In this document: piece by piece, positions 25,522-34,301 of the stretch
Numbering within the stretch: the stretch's first letter is position 1
How the letters are laid out: the number at the start of each line of letters is the position of its first letter
Source: Pseudozobellia thermophila
GTDB lineage: Bacteria; Bacteroidota; Bacteroidia; Flavobacteriales; Flavobacteriaceae
Length of the DNA: 64,000 nucleotides
Assembly: GCF_900141855.1 (NCBI RefSeq)
Contig: NZ_FQYU01000002.1
Span: 186,001 to 250,000 of the forward strand
Reading direction: 5' to 3'
Made by a program: the position numbers and the translations under genes
Notes under the pieces: generated by a model
What the model was told of the DNA's origin: nothing
Database searches by the model: none
Seen by the model: only the letters and a program-made list of their open reading frames with translations

Positions 25522-27546
25522 TTAAGTTAGTCCGCTATATTTGCGGATGAACCATTCAGCAGCCAACGAAAAGACGATAATTGCCAATAGCATCCGGAAA
25601 TCTATCAAAGATACGATATTTTGGTCGCTTACCTGCACAGGTACAAACCGCTGGTCGGAAACCAAACTATCTACCAAGGCCGTAACCCCTGAAGGATAGA
25701 ACAGAACACCATCGGTATTCTGCGCCAGACGTTCCATTTTTGGGTAGTCGGTGGACAGGAACTGTTTTTCCACATCAAAGTCAAGAATGGTAAACCGCCC
25801 CGATTTTGAAATCCCATCCCCCTTTTCGGTAACCGTAAAAGTGTACTTGCCCGGTTTTAAATTGCTCAAATCGGCCTCGTAGTATCTTCCTTTCAACAAC
25901 ATGGGGATTTCCATGCTCCCAGTTATGGTGCCGCCTTCGAGCCTTAGCGAAAGATCCGCCTCGGGATCAAAGACAAAGGTATTGTCGAAATAGGTAGCCT
26001 GGATTTTGGCATCCCGGCTGCCCGAAAAAATAGCTTCGTACTCCAAGGTCAAGCGCTCGCGCGACTGGTTGCTGGTGAGCAGCAGGACCAATTTGCCGAT
26101 CAAATCGTCAAAATTTTTGAAATTCCGGTCCCTCCGATACGATTGCATCCGCCATTTCCAGATGTCTTCCCCGAAGAAGACCGCCTCTTTTTGCACGTCA
26201 CCGTTGAAAACCGCCAACAAGGGCTGTTTAACGTCAACGCCCTTAATGCGCTGGCCCAACAACACTTCGGCCTGCTCCCTTAGCCGTATTTCCCCGAGGC
26301 TTCCCGTTACCGGGGGCAAATCGGCCACCGAAAAATCCTTGGTATCGAAGAGGGTAAAGCCTTCGTTGAGCAGGGCCCCTATCGCTTCGGACTGTTGGGA
26401 GCTGTTTTTGGCAAATGCGCTTTGGACTTGGTTCAAAAAAGTCCAGTTCGTTCGGCTTCCGGCAAGGGTCAAGACCCCCGTCTTACTGTTATCGATATAA
26501 TCGTAGACCGCCTTGAACGAATGATCGGGCTGATAGAGAATAAAGAGGTCGGTATCTTCCCATGCCTTCGCATCGGCCTTGGGCCTGGCAATGGAGACCG
26601 ACCGTTGGCCGTTGCTTTCTATGGCCTTTTTTAACGCGGCTATATCAGGATGCACCCAATTGGAAACGAGGGTAACATTTGTTTTTTCATCAATGACCTC
26701 TACGGCGATTTCCTTTAAATTATTGGCAGTGTTACGTTCGTCGGGCAAGGCCTCTATGGAAACCGTTATATTTTTAAGGCCCACGGACCCAGCGTCGAAC
26801 AAAGCGTTGATCACCCTTACGTTGTCGCTGCCATTGAGGCTCAAGGTTTCCCTGTAGACCTGTTTGCCGTCTTCAAGAACGACAAGCCGGGATCTTGTAT
26901 CCGACGAACCAAAGTAAGAGACAAAAATCTCGATGGGATACTTGTTCTTTAAAAAAGCATAGCGATTGGCGTTTACCTGGGTAATGGCCAGATCTTCATA
27001 ACGGGTAGTATCGCCTATGGCCACTGGATAGATGGGCATCTCTTGGTTTTTCCCGTAAAAACCATAATCTTGTCCCAAGGTCTGATTGCCATCGGTAATC
27101 ATGACAATCGCGGCATTGGACCTGGAATAGGCCTCTTGTACCGTTTTCAAGGCCGTCGTAATATCGGTTTGCCCCCCGGCAAAGGTCAGACTGTCGTTGC
27201 CTAGGGTACGATCAAAGCTATAGGGGCGTATTTCGAACCGTTCCGATATTTTGGCATCATCCCGTATGGCGTCCAACACCGACTCGATATCGTCTTGATA
27301 GGGTGCGACCGATGAACTGTTGTCGGTCAATAAAATGAGATTGGCCTTTTCGGTGGAATAGACCTTCTTCGAAAACTTAGGGTTGACAAGGAGAAGCAAA
27401 AGCCCGAACAAGGTCGTAAAACGAAGAAAAGAGAGCAATATAGCGATGCGCCCTCTTTTCCTTGTTTTGTAATAATATTGAAACAGTGCGATTACCAAGG
27501 CTATTATGGCGGCTAGGATAATCAAAATAACTGTTTGAATATGCAT
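25522..27546 (-). CDS. Large membrane-anchored VWA-domain protein
   Basis: A 674-residue inner-membrane protein. Two N-terminal transmembrane segments lie at about 5-25 and 37-57 and one at the C-terminus (about 648-667). The central VWA-like domain (about 65-230) has a MIDAS-like LLTDNSSSVAP and VMITDGNQTLG. After it comes a CARDB-like beta domain (NRYAFLKNKYPIEIFVSY) and a further extracytoplasmic part. The gene precedes the SPFH gene closely. The layout resembles aerotolerance-type (BatA-like) or glutamine-amidotransferase-like VWA proteins of Bacteroidota; the function is unknown. Confidence 0.82.
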   Translation of the reverse strand: MHIQTVILIILAAIIALVIALFQYYYKTRKRGRIAILLSFLRFTTLFGLLLLLVNPKFSKKVYSTEKANLILLTDNSSSVAPYQDDIESVLDAIRDDAKISERFEIRPYSFDRTLGNDSLTFAGGQTDITTALKTVQEAYSRSNAAIVMITDGNQTLGQDYGFYGKNQEMPIYPVAIGDTTRYEDLAITQVNANRYAFLKNKYPIEIFVSYFGSSDTRSRLVVLEDGKQVYRETLSLNGSDNVRVINALFDAGSVGLKNITVSIEALPDERNTANNLKEIAVEVIDEKTNVTLVSNWVHPDIAALKKAIESNGQRSVSIARPKADAKAWEDTDLFILYQPDHSFKAVYDYIDNSKTGVLTLAGSRTNWTFLNQVQSAFAKNSSQQSEAIGALLNEGFTLFDTKDFSVADLPPVTGSLGEIRLREQAEVLLGQRIKGVDVKQPLLAVFNGDVQKEAVFFGEDIWKWRMQSYRRDRNFKNFDDLIGKLVLLLTSNQSRERLTLEYEAIFSGSRDAKIQATYFDNTFVFDPEADLSLRLEGGTITGSMEIPMLLKGRYYEADLSNLKPGKYTFTVTEKGDGISKSGRFTILDFDVEKQFLSTDYPKMERLAQNTDGVLFYPSGVTALVDSLVSDQRFVPVQVSDQNIVSLIDFRMLLAIIVFSLAAEWFIRKYSGLT

Positions 27547-27638
27547 TAATTGAAATCAGTTTCAGGTTTAAGCCTATAGATCTTGGTATTCGGACAAGTC
27601 AATCTTCCCACGGGAAGCAATCCCCTCCTCTTCGAACC

Positions 27639-28385
27639 TTAGGTAAGCATGCCCCCGTCTACGTTAAGCACCTGCCCGGTAACATAGTCGGAAAGGTCGG
27701 AAGCGAAGAACAGACAGGCATTGGCGATATCCTTTGGAGTGCCCCCGCGCTTTAGGGGAATCCCATCACGCCATCCCTGTACGGTTTTCTCGTCGAGTTT
27801 TTCGGTCATTTCGGTTTCGATAAAACCTGGTGCAATGGCATTGCAACGTATGTTGCGCGACCCCAGTTCGAGGGCCACCGATTTGGTAAACCCGATCATT
27901 CCGGCCTTTGAGGCCGCATAATTGGTCTGACCCGCATTGCCCTTTACACCGACGACACTGCTCATATTGATGATGGACCCTTTGCGCTGCTTTAACATGG
28001 TGCGCTGTACGGCCTTGGTCATATTAAAGACCGATTTCAAGTTGATCTCGATAACTTTGTCAAAATCGTCTTCTGACATCCGCATCAACAGATTGTCCTT
28101 TGTTATTCCGGCATTATTGACCAAAATATCGATACCGCCAAAATCTTCCAATACCTGGGCGACCAATTTTTCAGATTCCTCAAAACTCGCAGCATTACTC
28201 TTATAGGCCTTAGCCTTTACCCCCAAAGCATTCAACTCTTTTTCAAGGGCCAATGCAGGCGCTTCACTTGAACTGTAGGTAAAGGCCACATTGGCCCCTT
28301 GTTCGGCAAAGACTTGGGCTATACCGGTACCTATTCCCCTGCTGGCCCCCGTAATGATTGCAATTTTTCCGTCTAACAATTTCAT
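27639..28385 (-). CDS. fabG: 3-oxoacyl-[ACP] reductase
   Basis: A 248-residue short-chain dehydrogenase. The NADP-binding motif is IITGASRGIGTG near the N-terminus, then DILVNNAGIT, and the catalytic Ser-Tyr-Lys set is in NMSSVVGVKGNAG and YAASKAGMIGFTK. The C-terminus YVTGQVLNVDGGM is typical of FabG. It reduces 3-oxoacyl-ACP in fatty acid synthesis. It is a single gene between the VWA gene and a terminator, with its own promoter. Confidence 0.95.
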   Translation of the reverse strand: MKLLDGKIAIITGASRGIGTGIAQVFAEQGANVAFTYSSSEAPALALEKELNALGVKAKAYKSNAASFEESEKLVAQVLEDFGGIDILVNNAGITKDNLLMRMSEDDFDKVIEINLKSVFNMTKAVQRTMLKQRKGSIINMSSVVGVKGNAGQTNYAASKAGMIGFTKSVALELGSRNIRCNAIAPGFIETEMTEKLDEKTVQGWRDGIPLKRGGTPKDIANACLFFASDLSDYVTGQVLNVDGGMLT

Positions 28386-28414
28386 GCTTTAAAGTTTTTC
28401 TTAAGTCTTACTTT

Positions 28415-28442
28415 CAAATATAAGTTTTGTTTTACACAACAA
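28415..28442 (-). promoter_or_regulatory. Promoter of fabG
   Basis: On the reverse strand TTG (28442-28440) is followed after 17 bases by TATATTTG (28422-28415), a match to TAnnTTTG with spacing at the short end of the range. The fabG ATG is 30 bases beyond the -7 box. The -33 half overlaps the T-run of the upstream terminator. Confidence 0.5.
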
Positions 28443-28445
28443 CGA

Positions 28446-28482
28446 TAAAAAAATCCCGTTTCCGAAAAGTCGAAAACGGGAT
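28446..28482 (-). terminator. Terminator of the lipid A / sucD operon
   Basis: On the reverse strand a 9-bp stem (28482-28474 with 28461-28453, ATCCCGTTT and its complement) is followed by seven T residues. It lies 20 bases after the sucD stop and marks the end of the operon that starts at 35549. Confidence 0.88.
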
Positions 28483-28501
28483 CAATATATGTTTTCGGGC
28501 A

Positions 28502-29374
28502 TTAGCCCATAACCTCTTTTACCTTTAAGCCGATTTCGGCAGGGGAGTCGACCACGTGAATGCCGTGTTCCCTCATGATCTTTTTCTTGGCCTGTGCGGT
28601 ATCGTCGCTTCCGCCCACAATGGCCCCGGCGTGTCCCATTGTTCTACCGGCAGGTGCGGTTTCTCCGGCAATGAACCCAACAATGGGTTTTTTGCTACCG
28701 CTTTCTTTATACCACTTGGCCGCATCCGCTTCCAACTGGCCCCCGATCTCACCGATCATAACCACACACTCGGTCTCCGGGTCGTTGATCAAAAGCTCAA
28801 CGGCTTCCTTGGTAGTGGTTCCGATGATCGGGTCGCCACCGATTCCTATGGCCGTGGTGATGCCCAAACCTTGGCGAACCACTTGATCGGCCGCCTCGTA
28901 GGTAAGTGTTCCCGATTTGGAGACAATACCGACATTGCCCTTTTTGAAAACAAAGCCCGGCATGATGCCTACCTTGGCTTCACCTGGGGTAATCACCCCC
29001 GGACAGTTGGGCCCTACCAAACGACAGTCCCTATCCTTTATATAGTTCGACGCCTTTACCATATCGGCAACAGGAATACCTTCGGTAATGGTAATGATCA
29101 CCTTTATTCCGGCTTCGGCGGCCTCCATAATGGCATCAGCGGCAAACGCGGGCGGAACAAAAATGATGGAGGTATCGGCCCCCACCTTTTCAACAGCCTC
29201 GGCCACCGTATTGAAAACAGGTTTGCCCAAATGTTCTTGTCCTCCTTTTCCAGGGGTTACCCCTCCGACTACGTTCGTACCGTAGTCGATCATTTGTCCT
29301 GCGTGAAAAGTACCTTCGCTACCGGTAAAACCCTGTACTATGATCTTGGAATCCTTATTTACTAAGACGCTCAT
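28502..29374 (-). CDS. sucD: Succinyl-CoA synthetase, alpha subunit
   Basis: A 290-residue subunit of the TCA-cycle enzyme that makes succinate and ATP/GTP from succinyl-CoA. It begins [20 protein letters not shown], has the CoA-binding Rossmann domain ([34 protein letters not shown]) and the phospho-His in [13 protein letters not shown]. The beta subunit gene (sucC) is not in the window, so the two are unlinked here. It follows the lipid A genes and is the last gene before a strong terminator; TATTTTTG at 29440-29433 (reverse) may give it a private promoter. Confidence 0.97.
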   Translation of the reverse strand: MSVLVNKDSKIIVQGFTGSEGTFHAGQMIDYGTNVVGGVTPGKGGQEHLGKPVFNTVAEAVEKVGADTSIIFVPPAFAADAIMEAAEAGIKVIITITEGIPVADMVKASNYIKDRDCRLVGPNCPGVITPGEAKVGIMPGFVFKKGNVGIVSKSGTLTYEAADQVVRQGLGITTAIGIGGDPIIGTTTKEAVELLINDPETECVVMIGEIGGQLEADAAKWYKESGSKKPIVGFIAGETAPAGRTMGHAGAIVGGSDDTAQAKKKIMREHGIHVVDSPAEIGLKVKEVMG

Positions 29375-29478
29375 GCTTTATGATATTCGTTAACGTTATT
29401 TTATATTGTATCACTGTTTATACGGTGGGCAACAAAAATATGGGATTGCCATCGATTTCTAAAGAATTTGCCCCGTAA

Positions 29479-30411
29479 TTATTCTTCTAATTTTTTCAAT
29501 ATGCCCGGAATTTTTTTAACGTAGGCCAATTGCTTCAACTTTTCCCTCGATTCCTCTATGGGCGTACCGAAGTAGCTTTTTCCGCCTGCTACGGACTTGG
29601 TCACCCCGGTCTGCCCCATAATGACGGCCTTCTTGCCAATGGTTATACCGCTGTTCGTGCCCACTTGTCCCCATATGGTCACCTCGTCCTCGATTACCAC
29701 ACAGCCCGCTATGCCCGTCTGCGAGGCTATCAGGCATTTTTCACCGATTACCGTATCATGGCCCACGTGCACCTGGTTGTCCAGTTTTGTTCCCTTTTTT
29801 ATGGTCGTATCGCCCGAAACCCCTTTATCAATGGTACACAGCGAACCGATCTCGACATCGTCCTCGAGAACGACCCTTCCTCCGGAGACCAACTTATCGA
29901 AACCCGTATCCCGCTTTTTGTAATAAAAGGCATCGGAGCCCAATACAGAGCCCGAATGGATGATCACATTATCGCCGATAATACAGTTGTCGTAAATGGA
30001 TACGTTTGAATGGATCAAGCAATTATCGCCGATCTTTACATTGTTGCCAATAAATACATTGGGTTGAACCACCGTATTTTTACCGATTTTGGCCGAAGTG
30101 GCGATGCGCTTCCCCGCTTTTTCGAAGGGCTTGAAATAGTTGGTCAGCTTATTAAAATCGGTAAAGGGGTCTTCTGATATCAGCAAGGCCTTGCCATCCG
30201 GGCAGGCCACCTCCTTATTGATCAAGACAATGGTCGCCTTGCTCGCCAAGGCCTTGTCGTAGTACTTGGGGTGGTCGACAAAAACGATATCGCCCGCCTC
30301 GACCACATGAATTTCGTTCATGCCGAGTACGGGAAAATCATCGGCCCCCACAAATCGACAATCGATCAATGTCGCAATTTGCTTTAGGGTATGGGGTACA
30401 GGAAATTTCAA
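29479..30411 (-). CDS. Second LpxD-like acyltransferase
   Basis: A 310-residue left-handed beta-helix protein with an LpxD-type N-terminal domain (about 1-95) and about ten hexapeptide repeats (GKNTVVQPNVFIGNNVKIG, GDNCLIHSNVSIYDNCIIG). It keeps the putative catalytic His (NQVHVGHDTVIG). The start is TTG at 30411, since a stop lies a few codons upstream and the next Met would remove part of the domain. A true lpxD is also present at 33229-34278, so this paralogue may use another acyl chain or sugar nucleotide. It lies in the same operon, between efp and sucD. Confidence 0.88.
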   Translation of the reverse strand: MKFPVPHTLKQIATLIDCRFVGADDFPVLGMNEIHVVEAGDIVFVDHPKYYDKALASKATIVLINKEVACPDGKALLISEDPFTDFNKLTNYFKPFEKAGKRIATSAKIGKNTVVQPNVFIGNNVKIGDNCLIHSNVSIYDNCIIGDNVIIHSGSVLGSDAFYYKKRDTGFDKLVSGGRVVLEDDVEIGSLCTIDKGVSGDTTIKKGTKLDNQVHVGHDTVIGEKCLIASQTGIAGCVVIEDEVTIWGQVGTNSGITIGKKAVIMGQTGVTKSVAGGKSYFGTPIEESREKLKQLAYVKKIPGILKKLEE

Positions 30412-30459
30412 GAAAAATAGTTAAAGTGCTTATTAAAGTATGCCTTTCCCAACGAAAGT

Positions 30460-31026
30460 CTATTCCTTGACCCGTTCCATATACGAACTGCTGGAAGTAT
30501 CGATTTTTATTTTATCGCCCTCGTTTATAAAAAGAGGCACGTTTACCTCGGCGCCCGTTTCCACCTTGGCCGGTTTGGTGGCATTGGTAGCGGTATTGCC
30601 CTTTACCCCAGGTTCGGTATAGGTGACCTCCAAGACGACGCTGGCGGGCATATCTACCGATAGGGGCATACTATCCTCCGTATTGAAAAGAATGGTTACC
30701 ACCTCGCCCTCCTTTAAAAGGCCCGGGGTGTCCAGTGCACTTTCTTGTAGCGTAATTTGGTTGTAATCATCCGTGTTCATAAAGTGATAGGTTTCCCCTT
30801 CGGCATAAAGAAATTGGTAGGATCGGGTCTCGACGCGGACATCATCGATTTTGTGGCCCGCAGAAAAGGTGTTGTCCAAAACCTTGCCGTTGGATAAACT
30901 CTTTAGCTTGGTACGTACAAAGGCCGGACCTTTACCGGGCTTGACGTGTAAAAACTCAATGATCTTGTAGATGTCGTTGTTGTAGCGAATGCACAACCCT
31001 TTTCTAATGTCGGATGTTGATGCCAT
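30460..31026 (-). CDS. efp: Elongation factor P
   Basis: A 188-residue protein that rescues ribosomes stalled at polyproline stretches. The three OB-like domains are recognisable from STSDIRKGLCIRYNNDIYKI, LHVKPGKGPAFVRTKLKSL (the tip Lys at about 32 is the usual site of modification) and VELEVTY-type segments, with TEPGVKGNTATNATKPA and the C-terminal INEGDKIKIDTSSSSYMER. It lies inside the lipid A operon, as in other Flavobacteria. Confidence 0.97.
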   Translation of the reverse strand: MASTSDIRKGLCIRYNNDIYKIIEFLHVKPGKGPAFVRTKLKSLSNGKVLDNTFSAGHKIDDVRVETRSYQFLYAEGETYHFMNTDDYNQITLQESALDTPGLLKEGEVVTILFNTEDSMPLSVDMPASVVLEVTYTEPGVKGNTATNATKPAKVETGAEVNVPLFINEGDKIKIDTSSSSYMERVKE

Positions 31027-31075
31027 ATATGTATTATTCGAATAAAGTTAACAATTAAATCGGGGAATAAATATA

Positions 31076-31861
31076 CTAGCTATTGCTGAAATAGCCCTTC
31101 ATGATACCCCGTTGGGAATCTCTGATGAACTGTAAAATTTCATCCCTTTCGGGAGTAGCTTCCATTTCGGCCTCGATGATCTGTGTGGCCTGGGTGTTGT
31201 TGTAATGCTTTTGATACAGGATGCGGTAAATGTTCTGTATTTCGCGAATTTTTTCGGAGGCGAAGCCCCTTCTTCTCAAGCCCACGGAATTGATACCCAC
31301 GTATGACAGGGGCTCGCGGGCCGCCTTTACGAACGGAGGTACGTCCTTGCGTACCAGGGACCCTCCCGTTACAAAGGCGTGCTGCCCTACCGATACAAAT
31401 TGATGCACGGCGACCAGACCGGCCAAAATCACGTTGTCGCCTATCGTAACATGGCCCGCCAAAGTGGAGTTATTGCTAAAAATACAGTTGTCGCCGACAA
31501 TGCAATCGTGGGCCACGTGGCAGTAGGCCATGATCAAGCAGTTTTTTCCGATTACGGTTTTATTGCGGTCGGAGGTACCTTTGTGGATCGTGGCGCATTC
31601 GCGGATCGTGGTTCCGTTACCGATGGTCACGGTCGTCTCCTCTCCCTCGTACTTCAGGTCTTGCGGCGGTGCCGAAATTACCGCTCCGGGAAAAATATTA
31701 CAGTTTTTACCGATCCGGGCGCCTTCCATGATGGTAACGTTGGATCCGATCCACGTACCTTCGCCAATGGTAACGTTGTTGTGTATGGTCGTAAAGGGTT
31801 CGACCACTACGTTTTTGGCAATTTTTGCGCCTGGATGTATATAGGCAAGGGGTTGGTTCAT
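31076..31861 (-). CDS. lpxA: UDP-N-acetylglucosamine acyltransferase
   Basis: A 261-residue left-handed beta-helix enzyme for the first step of lipid A synthesis. The hexapeptide repeats begin at AYIHPGAKIAKNVVVEPF. The catalytic His is in MAYCHVAHDCIVGDN; then come NNSTLAGHVTIG and the acyl-chain ruler segment AGLVAVHQFVSVGQHAFVTGG. The C-terminal helices (VGLRRRGFASEKIREIQNIY) match the family. It starts one base after the lpxC-fabZ stop. Confidence 0.97.
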   Translation of the reverse strand: MNQPLAYIHPGAKIAKNVVVEPFTTIHNNVTIGEGTWIGSNVTIMEGARIGKNCNIFPGAVISAPPQDLKYEGEETTVTIGNGTTIRECATIHKGTSDRNKTVIGKNCLIMAYCHVAHDCIVGDNCIFSNNSTLAGHVTIGDNVILAGLVAVHQFVSVGQHAFVTGGSLVRKDVPPFVKAAREPLSYVGINSVGLRRRGFASEKIREIQNIYRILYQKHYNNTQATQIIEAEMEATPERDEILQFIRDSQRGIMKGYFSNS

Positions 31862-31862
31862 G

Positions 31863-33248
31863 TTATTTGCTTTTAACGATTTGGGCCATCAATTCTGCCT
31901 CGCAGACCAATTTATTATTGGCATAGGCATAGGCCTGCATGTGACATATCCCTCTTCGTATGGGCGATATCAAGCTGCAATTGAATATTAGGGTATCTCC
32001 CGGAAGTACCTTTTGCTTGAACTTGACATTGTCCATTTTCATAAAGAAGGTCAGGTAATTTTCGGGGTCGGGCACGGTGCTCAGCACCAAGATACCCCCT
32101 GTTTGGGCCATAGCCTCTACCTGAAGTACCCCGGGCATTACGGGCGCTCCCGGAAAATGCCCCTCGAAAAAGGGTTCGTTCATGGTCACGTTCTTCATGC
32201 CCACCACATGGGTATCGGAAAGCTCTAAAATACGGTCGACCAACAAGAATGGGGGACGGTGGGGCAACATGGCCATAATCTGGTTGATATCCATCAATGG
32301 CGGTTGGTCCAAGTCGTATTTCGGTACGCGGTTGCGCCTTTCGAGCTTGATGATCTTGGCCAATTTTTTGGCGAACTGCGTATTGACGTAATGTCCGGGT
32401 TTATTGGCGATTACCTTGCCCCGGATACGGGTTCCGGTAAGGGCCAGGTCCCCGATCACGTCCAACAGCTTGTGCCTAGCGGCCTCGTTGGGCTGGTGCA
32501 GGGTCAGGTTGTCCAGAATTCCATTGGGTTTGACCGACAATTTCTTTTTGTTGAAGGCCTTTTCCAGTTTTTGCATGGTCTCCTCCGAGATCTCCTTGTC
32601 CACATAAACGATGGCATTGTTCAGGTCGCCCCCCTTGATCAGTCCGTTTTCCAATAGCATTTCCAGTTCGTGCAAAAAGCTAAAGGTCCGTGCATCGGCA
32701 ATTTCATCCTTAAAATCCGATAGCTTTTCCAGGGTGGCATTTTGGGTTCCCAAGACCTTGGTCCCAAAATCGACCATGGTGGTTACCTGATAGGTATCGG
32801 AAGGGATAACGGTTATTTCACTGCCCGTTGCCTCGTCCTTATAGGAGATTACGTGCTTAATGACATATTCTTCGCGCTCGGCGTCCTGCTCCTCGGCTCC
32901 GACAATTTCAAGGGCCTCGACAAAATATTTTGCGGAACCATCCATTATCGGTGGTTCGGGAGCATCCAATTCGATCAAGACATTGTCGATTTCCATACCC
33001 ACCAAGGCCGCCAGAACATGTTCGGAAGTATGGATCTTAACGCCCCGTTTTTCGAGATTTGTACCCCTTTGGGTGTTAACTACATAATTCGAATCTGCCT
33101 CGACGATAGGTTCTCCTTCCAAGTCTACCCGCTTAAACGCATAACCGTGGTTTACGGGTGCCGGGACAAACTTCATGGTCACCTCGGCGCCCGTATGTAA
33201 TCCGACACCTTTGAGGATCACCTCCTTTTTAATTGTTCTCTGTTTCAT
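31863..33248 (-). CDS. lpxC-fabZ: Bifunctional UDP-3-O-acyl-GlcNAc deacetylase / 3-hydroxyacyl-ACP dehydratase
   Basis: A 461-residue fusion typical of Bacteroidota. The start is the ATG at 33248, giving KQRTIKKEVILKGVGLHTG, and overlaps lpxD by 20 bases; the open frame runs 13 codons further without support. LpxC (about 1-305) has zinc ligands in HTSEHVLAALVG and HKLLDVIGDLALTG. FabZ (about 320-461) has MLPHRPPFLLVDRIL and HFPGAPVMPGVLQVEAMAQ with the catalytic His and Glu. It couples lipid A commitment to the fatty acid supply. Confidence 0.97.
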   Translation of the reverse strand: MKQRTIKKEVILKGVGLHTGAEVTMKFVPAPVNHGYAFKRVDLEGEPIVEADSNYVVNTQRGTNLEKRGVKIHTSEHVLAALVGMEIDNVLIELDAPEPPIMDGSAKYFVEALEIVGAEEQDAEREEYVIKHVISYKDEATGSEITVIPSDTYQVTTMVDFGTKVLGTQNATLEKLSDFKDEIADARTFSFLHELEMLLENGLIKGGDLNNAIVYVDKEISEETMQKLEKAFNKKKLSVKPNGILDNLTLHQPNEAARHKLLDVIGDLALTGTRIRGKVIANKPGHYVNTQFAKKLAKIIKLERRNRVPKYDLDQPPLMDINQIMAMLPHRPPFLLVDRILELSDTHVVGMKNVTMNEPFFEGHFPGAPVMPGVLQVEAMAQTGGILVLSTVPDPENYLTFFMKMDNVKFKQKVLPGDTLIFNCSLISPIRRGICHMQAYAYANNKLVCEAELMAQIVKSK

Positions 33249-34278
33249 TCTTGTATTGCTCGCTGTATTTTTTTTCCAGTTCGTCAATTCTATTTGAAAT
33301 TTTCGGTAATTTCTTAAAGTAAACGTACGACTTGTTGTAATCGCCGTAGTTCAATGCCGGGGACCCCTGTAAAACCTCATCGTTCTGAACGTTTCTGCCA
33401 ATACCCGATTGCGCCTGGATCTTTACGTTGTCGCCGATCGTAATATGGCCCACGATACCTACCTGCCCCCCTATCATGCAATGCTTACCGATCTTGGTAG
33501 AACCCGCTATGCCCGTTTGGGCGGCGATCACGGTATGCTCACCGATCTCAACGTTATGGGCGATTTGAATTTGATTGTCGAGCTTTACCCCTTTTCGCAG
33601 TATGGTGGAGCCCAAAGTAGCCCGGTCGATGGTCGTACCCGCACCCACGTCCACATTATCTTCCAAGACGACGTTTCCGGTCTGCGGGACTTTTTGGAAC
33701 TCGCCGTCCTTATTCGGACTAAAACCGAAGCCGTCGGCCCCGATTACCACCCCGCTGTGTATGACACAGTTTTTACCGATAACCGTTTCGGAGTACACCT
33801 TGGCACCTGCAAAAATAACGACGTTATCGTCGATCTTCACATTATCGCCAATGTAAACGTTCGGATATATCTTTACGTTGTCGCCGATGGTAACATTGCT
33901 TCCCAAATACGAAAAGGCCCCCAAGTAAAAGTTTTCACCGTACGTCGTGGTATCAGGTAAAAAAACCGGTTCCTCAATGCCGACTTTATTCTTCTTTACC
34001 TCGTTGTATACCTTCAGCACTTTCGAAAAGGCCTCGTAGGCATCATCTACCTTTATAAGGGTGGTCTCTAATTTTTGTTCTGGCACAAAGTCCCTATTTA
34101 CAATGGTTACCGAAGCCTTTGTAGTATAGATGTACGATGTGTATTTTGGATTTGCCAAGAAGGTCAACGATCCCGTTTCCCCTTCTTCTATCTTAGCGAG
34201 TTTATAAACGGCTATCTCTGGATTTCCATCGAGTTCGCCCTCTAAAATTCCCGCAATTTGACCTGCCGTGAATATCAT
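33229..34278 (-). CDS. lpxD: UDP-3-O-acylglucosamine N-acyltransferase
   Basis: A 349-residue enzyme for the third step of lipid A synthesis. The ATG at 34278 gives the usual MIFTAGQIAGILEG start; a longer frame to 34305 is unlikely. The N-terminal domain (about 1-100) is followed by hexapeptide repeats, with the catalytic His in NQIQIAHNVEIGEHTVIAA and the LpxD motif GADGFGFSPN. The C-terminal helix ends in Glu/Asn-rich residues. It lies between the HD gene and lpxC-fabZ. Confidence 0.97.
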   Translation of the reverse strand: MIFTAGQIAGILEGELDGNPEIAVYKLAKIEEGETGSLTFLANPKYTSYIYTTKASVTIVNRDFVPEQKLETTLIKVDDAYEAFSKVLKVYNEVKKNKVGIEEPVFLPDTTTYGENFYLGAFSYLGSNVTIGDNVKIYPNVYIGDNVKIDDNVVIFAGAKVYSETVIGKNCVIHSGVVIGADGFGFSPNKDGEFQKVPQTGNVVLEDNVDVGAGTTIDRATLGSTILRKGVKLDNQIQIAHNVEIGEHTVIAAQTGIAGSTKIGKHCMIGGQVGIVGHITIGDNVKIQAQSGIGRNVQNDEVLQGSPALNYGDYNKSYVYFKKLPKISNRIDELEKKYSEQYKNETENN

Positions 34279-34301
34279 GAGCACAAAAGTAAGAAAAATT
34301 G

